DNA of 64,000 nt from Nephrocerus scutellatus (lineage: Eukaryota; Arthropoda; Insecta; Diptera; Pipunculidae): assembly GCA_947095585.1 (NCBI GenBank), contig OX352762.1:90887749-90951748 (forward strand), read 5' to 3'. The position numbers and the translations under genes are program-made. Every line of letters begins with the position of its first letter. Positions within the stretch are counted from its first letter, which is position 1. Positions 1-11,277 of this stretch are shown here, one piece after another. The notes under the pieces were generated by a model that saw only the letters and a list, made by a program, of their open reading frames with translations, had not been told where the DNA came from and searched no databases.

Positions 1-370
1 TACTTTGTCGTACTTCTTGTTATACGACGAATTGAAATTTCGCACACATGCAGTTTTCATGGTAATATATTGTTGTGGTTACAATGTGCTGATCTGATGA
101 TAGACTCGAAAGATATTTGACTGTATATGTTCCTTTGCTGCATATCTTGCAACTCGAATTTCATTAACTTCCCGTTGTTCAATTGAATTGAAAATTTCAC
201 AAACTTGCAGTTCTGATGTCGACACTTTATTTTTGGACCAATGAACTCTTTGATGATCGATTTGAATCCAGTTTGTCTGTCTAAAATCTTGCAAGCCTTT
301 TTTGTACATACTTCTCGTTATTCTATCGATTTGAAATTTTGCACGCATACCATACAAAGTTATTGTTCAA
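1..370. repeat. Degenerate tandem repeat, unit about 150 bp
   Basis: Three diverged units can be seen, each with an 'acttct(c/t)gttat' block followed by 'gaattgaaa(a)ttt(c/t)gca' and a 'cacatgc'-like block, beginning near 12, 170 and 312. The 'gaaatttcgcacacatg' wording resembles the satellite at 8225-9330, so the two may be distantly related. No coding potential is supported. The array runs off the left edge of the window. Confidence 0.45.
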
Positions 371-380
371 CTGATCGAAT

Positions 381-1237
381 CTGATGATCATTTGGCTCTA
401 CAGCCGGTGTCCGGGCCTGGCCTCCGCTTTTGAGCCGATGTCATCCAGTTTGGCATCCCTAAACTCTGGGCGTCCTGGTCTACGCCATACTTCCAGCGTA
501 GGATTGACCGACCTCCCTGTCGTGTAAATCCTAAATAAAATCCTACCGCAAAGGGCTTTCCGAGCAGGATCCTCTTCGCTCATGCGACACCGGAGCATAC
601 CGAGCTTAATTCTCTTCACATAGATCATAGATCTCATCATTATAGAATCTTTAGAATCGCCATTCCTCACATACGGGGCCAACAATTCTCCGTAAGACTT
701 TTCTTTCGAACGCGGCTAAGGGTCAGAATGATTTTCTCGCATCCATATGTAAGTACTCGTATGACCATTGTCGTATACACCAGCAGCTTGGATGCTATGT
801 TTCAATTCCTTGATTTGAAGAGTCTTGACAGACTAAAGTAGGCTTTGTTGGCTTTGAGCAAACGTGCTCGTATTTCTGGTTCCATGCTGTTATCGGCTGC
901 TACAATTGACCCGAGATAGTTAAAAGATTGCACTACTTCAAATTCACCCTCTACTATTTTAATTGTGGGACCAATATTGGATCTTCTGCTATCCCACGTG
1001 GCCACCATGTACTTTGTTTTGCTCTCATTTATGTGCAGCCCCAGATTTCGTGTCGCCTGCTCGATCTGGATGAAAGCTTCCTGTACAGCTCTTTGGTTTC
1101 TACCAACGATGTCAATATTGTCGGTGTAAGCCAGTATCTGAATGGACTTATAGAGGATTGTTCCCCTCGGAGTCTCGGATCACTTGAAGAGGACGCAGGC
1201 CAGTCCATCCCCTTGATAGTGATCCGGATATTTTTAA
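381..1237 (-). mobile_element. RTE-type LINE copy A, 3' fragment
   Basis: Read on the minus strand, this is the C-terminal part of a non-LTR retrotransposon reverse transcriptase and its tail. It contains a remnant of the FADD/YADD region (AYTDNIDIVG-like), then SFNYLGSIVAADNSMEPEI, RLFKSRN, a damaged SETWV region and the C-terminal MSEEDPARK/GRPE segment. The 3' end is GTAGAGCC followed by a short ATGATG-type microsatellite, the same end as the copies at 2276, 3924 and 12152. Stops and frameshifts break the frame. A deletion of about 30 bp removes the segment after the GSLSSPF motif. It meets copy B head to head at about 1237. The family call rests on the protein resembling insect RTE endonuclease-reverse transcriptases. 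Confidence 0.75.
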
Positions 1238-2276
1238 AATGTCTAGAGTTTCAAAACTCACTACACCATCATTTTATAGACTTTAAAGCTGCCTATGATA
1301 CCATAGCCATAGAGTAGAGCTTTATAAAGCCATGATAGAATTCAGCATCCCAAATAAACTGACCCGACTTTGTGGGTTGACCATGACCAATGTTATAAGC
1401 CAAGTTAAAATATCCGCAACACTATCAAGCACATTCAACATCTGTTACGAGCTCCACATGGGGATGGACTGGCCTGCGTCCTCTTCAACCTGGCGTTGGA
1501 GAAAGTGATTCGAGACTCTGACGTAACGGCGAGAGGAATAATCCAAACAAGACGATATTGACATCGTTGGTTGCAGGCTGCACATAAATGAGAGCAAAAC
1601 AAAGTACATGGTGGCTACGTCTGCGAATAGAAGATCCAACATTGGTCCCGCATTTAAAATAGTGGAGCGCGAATTTGAAGTAGTGCAATATTTTAACTAT
1701 CTCGGGTCAACTGTAGCAGCCGATAAAATCATGGAACCAGAAATGCGCGCACGGTTGCTTAAAGCCAGCAAAGCCTACTCTAATCTGTCAAGACTCTTTA
1801 AATCCAGGAACTTAACTATAACATCCAAGCTGCTGGTATATAAACCAATGGTCATACCAGTAATTACATATGGATCCGAGACTTGGGTGCTTACAAAAAG
1901 CATTCTGACCTCTTAGCAGCGTTCGAGAGTAAAGTCTTACGGAGAATTGTTGGCCCCGTAAGGACGATTTCGGAGACTCTATAATAATGAGATCTACGAG
2001 CGTTACCGCGATATCGACATCGTGAAGAGAATTAAGCTCGGTAGGCTCGGTGGGCAGGACACCTAGCTCGCATGAACGAATAGGATCCCATCGGAAAGTC
2101 TTTTACGGTAGGATTTATGGAACACGACAGCGAGGCCGGCCAAGCCTACGCAGGAAGGATGGCGTAGACCAGGACACCCATAGTTTAGGGATGCAAAACT
2201 GGATGTCATCGACTCAAAGACTTTTTGCGGGAGGCCAGAACCGGATGCCGGTTGTAGAGCCAAATATGATGATGAT
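1238..2276 (+). mobile_element. RTE-type LINE copy B, 5'-truncated
   Basis: This copy starts inside the reverse transcriptase core (DFKAAYDTIA, with the first catalytic region) and runs to the GTAGAGCC plus ATGATG-type tail. Recognisable blocks are [45 protein letters not shown] and the [10 protein letters not shown]-terminus. The stretch carrying the YADD motif has been lost by internal deletions between about 1540 and 1575, so it cannot encode an active enzyme. It lies in the opposite orientation to copy A and shares its family. Confidence 0.75.
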
Positions 2277-3465
2277 TTTATAATTATAAGAACTTGGTAC
2301 AAAGTGCATATAATAGAGATTATTATAATATAAAGTGACCTCTGATGAAAACAAGACTCCCATACCTTACAAAATATGGCATTTGCGTCTTCTTTAAATA
2401 CCCATAAAGAGAAAACAAGACATTTTGGAAAAAAATTTATGGTATCCACCTAAACCTTGAACTTGAAATAACAAACACCTGTGCAAAATTTCGGGAAGGA
2501 AGGTAGTATATTGAATCGTTCTCGGGGTTTTATGGAGCTGAGGGACATACATTCATATACATACGGACACCATGTTTTATTTCTTATTTATTTTTTTTTA
2601 GTCCTTACAATTTTGTAATACGAAGGCTCTAAGCACAATTAATCGAATTCTGCGTAAATCCCGCATCATGTCAGTGTGCTCTATTTTGTCTATAAAAAAC
2701 ACTCAGCTTCACAGTTTTAATTAATTCTCGTAAAAAAGATGTAATTCCTCACATAGAAGGAAACCATTAATTTATCGGATATGTATCTGTAAAGCAAAAT
2801 AGTTCCTATTTCAATTATAAAGAATGTATAGAATTCTTTAAGTGCTGTTTCTAGTTTTTTTTACGCTGTGCTGAGTCCGCAAATTAACGCTTTACAAAAA
2901 ATAGCTGTATCCAATTTCTCAGTACTCAATGAAATCGACTGATTTTCTAAACGTTTAACTATAAAGTATTAATGCGGTTTATCTACTGTATCCATACAAA
3001 GTTTTACTACAACTAAGTAAATTGCATAACTAAGTAGTGTTGATTTATATGACGTAAAGGAAGACTTTTATTCAAAGCAAAGTTGCTGCCATCGCCGGGA
3101 CCGGTTCTATGAGGGACGCAAGGGGTGTGATGCACCCCTCGGGTGCGGGAGTCCCTGAGGTAGCCCCGACAAAACACTTTTTAAATGCAATTTTTTTTAA
3201 TTTTTTAAGTTTTCAAATAACTGAACTCAAACATATTTCACCAGCAAAAACTTGTAGGAGTTAAACTGCAACTACATGCAAAAAAATGATTAAATTTACA
3301 TAACCTATCCACGCTACATTCCAAATTAAATCAAAATGATTTCCATCACTGTGATTCATGAAACTATTTCGATTGACTTCTGTTCATCTGTTTGTCTTTA
3401 TGAGTATTTTTAAATTCTCAATATCAACTTCGCGCGCCCAGTTGTCTGTCTGTCGGTGGTGGAAT
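2277..3465. other. AT-rich non-coding stretch
   Basis: No convincing gene is visible. Positions 2440-2560 contain 'gtgcaaaatttcgggaagg' followed by 'acatacattcatatacatacggaca', wording typical of degenerate dispersed repeats in insect genomes. A GC-rich hairpin-forming block lies at about 3110-3155. The rest is AT-rich and featureless. Confidence 0.4.
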
Positions 3466-3720
3466 CACCCACCCCACTTCCTAAAGACCGATTTTCTTCA
3501 AATTTTGTACACATGTGTATCTCCGGTGGACAACACTTTTTGTAAAAATATTGGAGTATACGGGCCGCGGGGTGAGGGACTCCCATAAAATTTTTTTTTA
3601 ATTTACCCATTTTTTTCAGTGGCTGAATTATAAACACTTTTTGTAAAAATTTGGAAGAGATCGGGCCCCAGAGCCCAGGGGCTTCTATCATTTTTTTTAA
3701 TCAACCTAATTTTATTCATA
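3466..3720 (+). repeat. Short block of the 115-bp satellite family (about 2 units)
   Basis: Two units share the consensus of the large array at 8225-9330: a 'cgattttcttcaaatttt' start, 'cacatgtgtatctcc', 'gacaacactttttgtaaaaat', a GC-rich 'cgggcc..gggg' block and an A/T-rich end. A third, partial unit may begin near 3700 ('aacctaattttattcatactttgcacacatatg'). Confidence 0.65.
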
Positions 3721-3923
3721 CTTTGCACACATATGTTCTTCAATTAGAGAATTTGCAAGAAAAATTTTAATATTTGTTTTTGTCTTGTGCTCTCCACATC
3801 GTCTGCCATGCCGGCATGCTCCGCTCATTTTTGTAGTTTTCTTCTTAAAATGATGATTTCTTTGATCTTTTTACATTCTACATTTATGAAACCTCAACGG
3901 AACATGGCAACATCTTTAAATAT

Positions 3924-5915
3924 GAATCATCATCAACATATTTAGCTCTACAACCGGTGTCCGGTCCTGCCTTGTACAAATACCCCTTGTCGGAGCCCAT
4001 TATAGATGTTGAATGGGCTTGATCCGGATATTTTTACTTTGCTCATAACATTGGTCATGGTCAACCTACATAGTCGTGTCAGTTTATTTGGAATGCCGAA
4101 TTCTCTCATGGCTTTATAAAGTTCTACTCCAGCTATTGGATCATAGGCGGCTTTAAAGTCTATAAAAAGATGGTGTAGTGAGTTTTGAAACTCTAGACCT
4201 TTTTCTATCACCTGCCTAAGGATGCTGTTATCCTGTTATACCACGAAGGTTGTGATATCTCCTTTCTTATGTATGGGATACAGGATGCATCTTCGCCAGT
4301 CTTTTGGTATCGCTTCTTCCTCCCATACTTGCACTATTAGTTCATGGTGTATTGCAGGGCCTCCTGTTTTAATTACTTCCGCTGGGATACCATCAGATCC
4401 CGGGGCCTTATTATATTTGAGCCTATTTATCGCTCTGCTAACTTCGTCTATGCTTGGTGGCAGCAGCATAGTATGGTCTTCGGTCATTGGTGGAGCCTCC
4501 AATTCCTCAGTTAGCTGGCCGTTAAGCAACTCACGAAAGTGATCTTCCCATCGCTCTAAGATACCTTTGAGATCGGCGATCAGACTACCCTTTCTTTGCA
4601 GTATGTGCAACGCGATCTATATTGCGTCATACCGCGGACTCCTTGGTAGAACTTAGCGCCTGGTGCGGTCCTCGCTCTCTATACGGTTCTAGTTCACGGA
4701 TGAGATTCTTCTCCCAGACTGCTTTCTTTCGCCGGTGCTCTTTATATATATCTTCGCGTTCCCGAGTTCTACGAGATTGTTGTATTGCTCGGTACGCAAC
4801 ATTCTTACGTTCAGTCGCTAGCTTACATTCGTTATCGAACCAGTCGTTCCGATCTCTACGACTACTGCCTAAGATGGAGTCAGCAGTACTAATGACTGTA
4901 TTCTTAAGACGTGTCCATTTCTCTTCTACGCCCGGCATCTCAGCCCCATGACTTACTCTTCCTGTATTAAGGGCGAGTCCTATCGCTTGACCGTACTTGT
5001 TTCTGGTCTCTTCGTTGCGAAGGGCAGCCATGTTGACTAGAATCTGATTCGCAGAAGCTGTCTTTCTTGATGATGCAATCCGCGCTCGGAGCACCATACC
5101 AACATGATAGTGGTCCGAGTCGACGTTGGCACCTCGTTACGTTGGTACCGTCATCAGATTCGGGTTGTGGCAGCGGGCTATCAACACGTGGTCTATTTGG
5201 TTGCGAGTGTCTCCATCAGGAGATCCCCACGTGGCAACGACCAAATTATTGCTTGATGCCATCTCTATGACTCGTTGTCCATTGTCATTAGTGTTCTTGT
5301 GTAAACTATGGGTGCCAATGTACTGTCTGAATACTGACTCCCTACCTATTTTGGCATTCATATCTCCCAGATTTTTATGTCATACTGAGGACAGGCATGG
5401 AGTTCCTGTTCAACTGATTCAAAGAATTCTTCTTTTTCATCATCTGGGGAATTCTCTGTAGGTGCGTGAACGTTTATAAGGGCTATTTTTTAAAATCTGG
5501 TGCACGCACGCGAAGGGTGCATAGCCGTTCATTTACTGCTTTAAAGCCGATAGCGGTGGGTTTCTTCTTTTGCTGACTAGAAACCCCACCCCGAGCACAT
5601 AATGTCTTGCATGACAGCTGTAATATATGTCATATTCTAATTTTTGTAAGACACCATTTCCCGTCCATCGCATCTCCTGGATTGCTGTTATGTCAGCCTT
5701 ATATTTAGACAGGGTATCAGCCAGCTGCTGTGCAGCTTGATTTGCCTCGCGCCAACCTTACTTTAAAGGGACTAGCCCGATCATTCAGCTTTCCCTGCAT
5801 TGGAGGAAAATTACCGGCGGCCACCACGTGGAGGTTTGATCGCACTTCCACCAGTCAGAGATAGTTACGGCCACCTGCAATTCTAGAGCATTCTGTGTTA
5901 TTCCGCTGACCGCCA
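3924..5915 (-). mobile_element. RTE-type LINE copy C, internally deleted
   Basis: On the minus strand this copy covers the 5' end, the endonuclease C-terminus (MNAKIGRESVF; IDHVLIARCHNPNL, the SDH-like end of an APE endonuclease), the linker (WFDNECKLATERKNVAYR) and the start of the reverse transcriptase ([52 protein letters not shown]). It then jumps directly from the GLRQG motif to the 3' tail (CCGGTTGTAGAGC), so roughly 0.9 kb including the YADD site is missing. Frameshifts near 4230, 4620 and 5380 break the frame. Its 5' edge (about 5912) stops at the same family position as copy D, suggesting a true 5' terminus. Confidence 0.8.
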
Positions 5916-5924
5916 GTTAATATG

Positions 5925-6565
5925 GAGAATTTATAAGAAGAGAATTTGTTCCTTGACTAAGCTCCTTGGACAGCTAATTCTTTCTGTTGAGCCATTGTAC
6001 ATGGTGACGCCCTTCTTTGCCAATTTCCCCGCTCTCTCGTTTCTGTCGATGTTACAGTGTCCCGCACCAATAATGTCCAGGCTATGGCTAATCAAAGCCA
6101 ATTATTCTCAGCACTGTTCAATAAGTTTCGAGTTTGTGATGGTCGTATGAATTGCATTTACAGCGCATAGGATATCCGCGCATATGACAACCCTTCCAAT
6201 TTGTGCGTTACTGAATAGAGTTCCATAGGTAAGAATTGGTTGTACAACAGCTGTGTGGAGTCAGAAAGCCATCCTTGGTTGAACGAACTATTTCTTAAAA
6301 ATGGTTTTACTGCTGGCATAGAGCATGTTTTCTTGGCCCTAAATTCTATGATAGCCTTCTAGCTGAGCTTTTTCTCCAATCATTGAGTTTTTGGAGCATG
6401 AAGGAAGGTATTTTAGATTTGATGTGAGCAGTTCCATTTTAGTTTTTCCTGAATTAACTCCGAAGCCACAGCCAGTTGTGCAGAAGCCAAATTTACCCAG
6501 GGCCCTTTCCATAACTTTGCTTTTGATTTTGTCCTACGCACAACGCACAAGGCGCTCAGTGTATC
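5925..6565 (-). mobile_element. LINE fragment with RNase H domain (I/R1-like)
   Basis: On the minus strand, broken frames give a segment rich in reverse transcriptase C-terminal wording (VQPILTYGTLFS) followed by an RNase H-like end (PGH...; a GE.GKEGRHHVQWLN-like run equivalent to NERADELAKxG). That combination is typical of non-LTR elements of the I or R1 group. Many stops show that it is dead. Both ends are approximate. The plus-strand open frames in this stretch are shadows. Confidence 0.45.
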
Positions 6566-6624
6566 TTATCTTTAAATGTTTTAACAGATTTTCCGCTCAT
6601 TCGATTGCATAAAAGAAAAATTTT

Positions 6625-7880
6625 CGACATGGAGAAATTTATGAAACTTATGCTGCAACAATTGCAGCAATAAGCAGAAGAAGCCAATGCCGCAAGAGAA
6701 ATTCAAGCCCAGCAACAAGCTCAATCAGCTCAATCAGCTCAATCATCATCTGGCAGAACTAGCCCTTTTCAAAAGAAAGCTCGAACCTGTCCAGCGTGCG
6801 GTGATCAGCACTGAGTATTCAATTGTCCTTACAAAGCGAAGACTTGCGAAAAATGCAAGAGCATGAATCATAAAGCTGGTCACTTTCGAAGTTATAAAGA
6901 TTTTATAAAGCAACAGTTCGACAGAGCAATCAAAAATGCTCAAGAGGCAGGCCTTCAAGTCAATCAAGTCAGCGAAGTCAACGTAAAGCTACAACTCGAC
7001 ACAGCTTCAGACATAACGATTATCTCGAAAAGAAACTGGAGCCGCCTTGGAAAAACAAGCCTCCAGAGTGTCTCGAAACCAGCAGGCAGAGCCTCCGGAG
7101 ATGAAGTTCCGCTGCTTTGAAGTTTTTCATGTGTCATCAAGTTGAATGGAGTTGAAGAGTACGTTGAGTGCTATGTAGCCAAACGAGAAATTAACTCATT
7201 CGGAATTCCTTGGTTAAACGCTTTCAAGTTGTGGGGAATTCCACTCAACACAGTGTCCGTGAACAGCATTAATCACGACGATAACTTGACAAGCAATATA
7301 AGAAAAGCTTTTCCTGAAATTTTCTCGGAAGGTCTCGGATACTGCACAAAAGAAATACGTTTTCCCCATGCCGTAGCTCAGGCGGCACAAGCAGAACTTG
7401 AAAGCCTTCAACATTTCGAAGTTTTATCACCTGTCCCTTACTCCGAATCAGCAGCTCCGATCGTGGCAGTCAAGAAGAAAAATGGCAAAATTCGAATATG
7501 TGGTGATTATTCATCTGGACTTAACAGCAATCTGGAGCCAAATCAGTATCCATTGCCAACAACAGAAGAAATTTTCGCAAACTTGGCAGGCAAACGAGTG
7601 TTCAAGCAAAATTGACCTGAGCGATGAATATTTACAAGTCGAAAACGATGAACAAGCAAAGCAACTGATGACCACAATACTCTCATCAGCCTATTCAACG
7701 TCAACCGATTGCAATAACGAGTATAGGCGGCCCTTACAAGATCATCATAAGAATCAACGATGTAGTATTTCGGATTCAACAAAGCCCAGATGAAAGTTAT
7801 GCACATTGACAGTTAACACGGTACAACGTCAGGGGGAGTACTGAATCTGTTCGTGACGAACAGAATTAAGGCGGGGGTAA
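6625..7880 (+). mobile_element. Ty3/gypsy LTR retrotransposon relic (gag-pol)
   Basis: In order I see a gag start (MEKFMKLMLQQLQQ then a stop), a Q/A-rich run, a CCHC-type knuckle (CPACGDQH..FNC), a second C..C..H region, a retropepsin (LQLDTASDITIIS; the usual DTG/DSG triad is DTA here), then reverse transcriptase from the pre-palm (AELESLQHFEVLSPVPYSES, APIVAVKKKNGKIRICGDY) to the first catalytic region (KIDLSDEYLQVE). Frame breaks occur near 6674, 6814, 7120 and 7612. After the palm start the pol gene is truncated, and a G-rich polypurine-like tract follows at about 7830-7876. RNase H and integrase are missing. It is a relic copy of a Ty3/gypsy element. Confidence 0.75.
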
Positions 7881-8222
7881 TATTACGAAAATAAATTTAG
7901 TACAATTAACAGCGCTGTCTGTACCTCAGTATTACTAATATTGCTTATAAAATTATATGGAACTTATTAATAGAAGTTATATGTATGTACTATTCCATTA
8001 TATGTGTTGTAAGTAGTTACATGTGGTAGTTGTATGTGCTAATATGTGGTGTGCTGTTCCAATAGTACTTGTACTTGTACCTATAGTTGTACTTGCATGA
8101 ACGTGTTGTTTATTCTATTTTAACTACTTTTATATACTTGTTATTTGGTGAGTGATCAATAGTTATTTACTGTATCTGTTCCAGAGTACAAGCAAGTAGA
8201 AAGAACAGTGTTATTTTGTGTT
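7877..8222 (+). mobile_element. Possible 3' LTR remnant of the gypsy relic
   Basis: The sequence right after the purine-rich 'aaggcgggggt' tract is where a 3' LTR would start. It is AT-rich, with repeated 'atgtgt' and 'gtacttgtac' runs and no coding potential. No matching 5' LTR was found upstream of 6625, so the assignment rests only on position. Confidence 0.3.
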
Positions 8223-8224
8223 AT

Positions 8225-9330
8225 TTCGGCCCACGGGGTCGTCTGGTATACAGATGTATCTCCGATGGACAACACTTTTTGTAAGAATGTTGGAGACCCG
8301 GGTCGTGGGGTGCAATATAAATTTTTTTTTTAAGATTAACCGGATTTTCTTCAAATTTTACATACATGTGTAACTCCGATTGACAACACTTTCTGGAAAA
8401 ATGTTGGTGACCCCAAACCCCGGGGTCGTAATGCCCTATACAAATTTTTTAAAAAATTAACCCGATTTTATTTAAATTTTATACACGTGTTTATCTGCGA
8501 TGGACAACACTTTTTGTGAAAATTTTGGAGACCCGGGACCCTGGGGCTATGAGGCCCCATAGAAATTTAAAAAAAAATGAACCCGATTTTCTTTAAATTT
8601 TATACACATGTGTATCTCCGATGGACAAAATTTTTGTAAATTTTTTGGAGTGAACGGGCCCTGAAGCCTGATTTTCCTGAAATTTTAAACACATGGGTAT
8701 CTCCGATTGACAAAAATTTTTGGAGTGAATGGGCTCTGAGGACCGGTGTGCCCATTTACATTTTTTAAAAATAAGCCCGATTTTTTTTAAACTTTTAAAC
8801 ATATGTGTTTAAATGGACAAAACTTTTTGTTAAATTTTTGGAGTGTTCGGGCCCTAAGGATCGAGGGGCCCATTTAATTTTTAAAATTAACCCGATTTTC
8901 TTCAAATTTTTAATACTTGTGTATCTCCGATGGACAAAACTTTTTTTAACAGTTTTGTGGTAATCGGGACCTAAGGCCTGAGGTGTACCCATATAATTTT
9001 TTTAAAAATTAACCAGATTTTCTTCAAATTTTAAACACATGTGTATCTCTGATGGATAAAACTTTTTGTACATTTTTTTGGATTGATTCGATGGTCAAAA
9101 CTTTTTTTTAACAGTTTTGCAGTGATCGGGCCCTGCGGCTCGAGGGGTGCCAATATAAGTTTTGTAAAACTTGACCCGATTTTCTTGAAATTTTAAACAC
9201 ATGTGTATCATCGATGACAACACTTACTATTACTATTGAAAGTTGGAAGTGATTGGTCCCCCAAGGTTGGGGGCTCCCATACAAATTTTTTACACTCTGG
9301 TGACAACAGTTTTAGTAAAAAATTTTGCAT
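8225..9330 (+). repeat. Tandem satellite array, unit about 115 bp, about 10 units
   Basis: The core 'tctccgatggacaa' recurs at about 8260, 8374, 8495, 8616, 8701, 8811, 8925, 9047 and 9209, mostly 110-122 bp apart with some shortened units. Each unit has a 'cgattttcttcaaatttt' block, an 'acacatgtgtatct' block, a 'gacaacactttttgtaaa' block, a GC-rich 'cgggccctgaggc' block and an A-tract/T-tract end. Units differ at many sites, so the array is old. Open frames across it are by-products of the repeat. Related blocks lie at 3466-3720 and, inverted, at 28015-28440. Confidence 0.85.
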
Positions 9331-9830
9331 CTACCTAACAAATGTAGGCAATTAGATAAGCAATTGTACGTTGTATTAGTGGTACACAATTCCAAAAATT
9401 TCTCATTTTTCATTAACACGTTTTAATTTAAGTTGTTTCCTTACAACAAATAAGTATCGACACACATACTTCATTTCTTAACATATTATATTTAAGTTGT
9501 TCGAATTTTCATAAATTTACATTGAGCGAGTAATGACAGCCATCAACGTCATCTAAGTACTCAGAAAGTAAACTAGTGATGTTGCTGTACCAGTTACAAA
9601 TAAAATTAAAAGAAGCCGCTGTAATATATTCATGACCATTTAAAGTCACATTGCAGTTGTCAAACACATATGTTCATGTTGAATTAATTCGGGAAACAAG
9701 AATTCCTGCCGGTGTGCCTTCTAGCTTCTACAATTGCATTTTGATCAAGAAATAAGAAGCAAAGAGATTTCTTCGCACTTTTAAATAAAGTTTATTTATT
9801 AAATTTGTATCGACGAAAACCGGTGAAACG
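9331..9830. other. Intergenic stretch upstream of the CISD3-like gene
   Basis: This is AT-rich DNA with no protein-coding signal. It must hold the promoter of the gene that starts at 9831, but I see no clear TATA box or initiator that I would defend. Confidence 0.4.
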
Positions 9831-10420
9831 ATGTCTTTTCTAAGACAAGCGATGTCTCTTAATGTGCTGGTGTGTAGTGTGTATTGCATTAATAAACCAC
9901 GAGAACGCATTAACTAAATTTTCTCATTAACTAAACTTAAATTTAGCAAAGATTCTTTTGCTCGAAAGGAATTCCAAAAAACGTCCTTGAAGAGAATATA
10001 ACGGCCCATATGCAAGTCGAATCGGGGGTTATCCATGACAAAAAACCATTCAAAATTCACTTGGATGAGAGTGAGTACCCTCACGGATGTGCCATTTCAA
10101 TTTGTTTACATAATTTACTTCTATCCCGGCTCTTTCTGCTTAATAGATAAAATTTACAGCTGGTGCGCCTGTGGGAAATCCAAAACTCAACCAATTTGTG
10201 ACGGAACTCATAAGGATATTTTTCTGAAAATTAAAATGCGGTAAGTGCTTAGTTTGAATATTGTACTTCAATTAAACGTGTTCCGTCTATTTGCAGACCA
10301 GTCCGCTTCAAAGTCGAGAAAACCGGCGACTATTGGTTATGCAATTGCAAACAAACAAAACATCGGCCTTTTTGTGATGGCACTCACAAGGCTCCACACA
10401 TTCAGGCAGCGGTCAAATAA
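9831..10420 (+). CDS. CISD3-like mitochondrial double-CDGSH iron-sulfur protein
   Basis: Four exons join in frame: 9831-9869, 9947-10070, 10147-10240 and 10297-10420, 381 nt or 126 aa, matching the usual length of this family (about 127 aa). The first exon encodes MSFLRQAMSLNVL, which with the following QRFFCSKG looks like a mitochondrial presequence. Two CDGSH domains follow: CACGKSKTQPICDGTH (exon 2-3) and CNCKQTKHRPFCDGTH (exon 4), each with the three Cys and one His that hold a 2Fe-2S cluster. Two CDGSH domains in one short protein with a presequence identify the CISD3 (MiNT) type, a matrix Fe-S protein, rather than membrane-anchored CISD1/2. The acceptor of exon 3 was chosen at 10146 because the stronger-looking one at 10160 breaks the frame. 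The stop TAA overlaps an AATAAA signal, and another lies at about 10446. The first exon is the least certain part. Confidence 0.9.
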
Positions 10421-11277
10421 AAATAATATAAATTCGATTTATCATTAAATAAAAACAATGTAGGCTTGACATTGGTTATTAGATCTTTGATTTTTATGAA
10501 ATTTATAATTTAAGTACGGACGTAGGATGAGATCTTTGTTATTACTTTGATCTGTGCCAACCTACAAGGTGGTTTCAGTTCATTTCAAACGCCGTAGTCT
10601 TTCATAGTAAGTACACGGTACTTACAACATTTGTAACATGGTACACTTTTTTTCTTGATAATTGCTGCACGTTTTCAAAACGGCTTGAGATGCAAATACA
10701 ATGGTGTTGCCTTGAAAGTTAATTAACATTTTTTTTATTGGGTTTCCGTGTCTTATTTTAAACACATGTTTTAGTTTCGGGAGATTATTTGATTACGCAT
10801 AATTCGAATTGGTTAAACTGTGAAATACCTCCTACCTCAAAAAACGTAATTTGACGATTATAACCAAAAAATACAATGTAAAAATACAAAAATTGTTATG
10901 TAGGAACATAAATTTTCCTTTTAAAAATCATGCAAAACAAAAGTGAAATGGCCGCACTAAAGTAGATTTCCTTTGCAAAAGAGGAGCAATAAAAGTAATT
11001 TTATTCACAAAAAATAGAAAAATCATAAAGTAACTGGATAACAATTGTAATTAGAGTATTTTCACACCATATTATGTAGTAATTATAAAGAAAATATAAA
11101 TATTTTACTTTTAATGTGGTAGGAGCTATATCAAAACAAATCCTTCGATTTGTTTCCATTATTGTGATTTGTCTTAAAAAATAGTCTTAGACCGACAAAT
11201 CGTGATAACTGTGACGATTTTTGAGTTGTGTTAATATTTTAAAAATAGTAGTTTCTTGTGTTTATTAATGAATTATG
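10421..11277. other. AT-rich intergenic DNA
   Basis: This follows the polyadenylation signals of the CISD3-like gene. I see only AT-rich sequence with no long open frame that resembles a protein, no RNA gene and no clear repeat boundary. Confidence 0.4.

Noticed and set aside
4622..4951. Plus-strand gene of 109 aa
   Set aside because: It is the shadow of the RTE linker region that is coding on the minus strand, where it has recognisable protein text.
8593..8992. Two minus-strand ORFs of 65-69 aa with similar sequence
   Set aside because: They arise from successive units of the 115-bp satellite, and their similarity reflects the tandem repeat.
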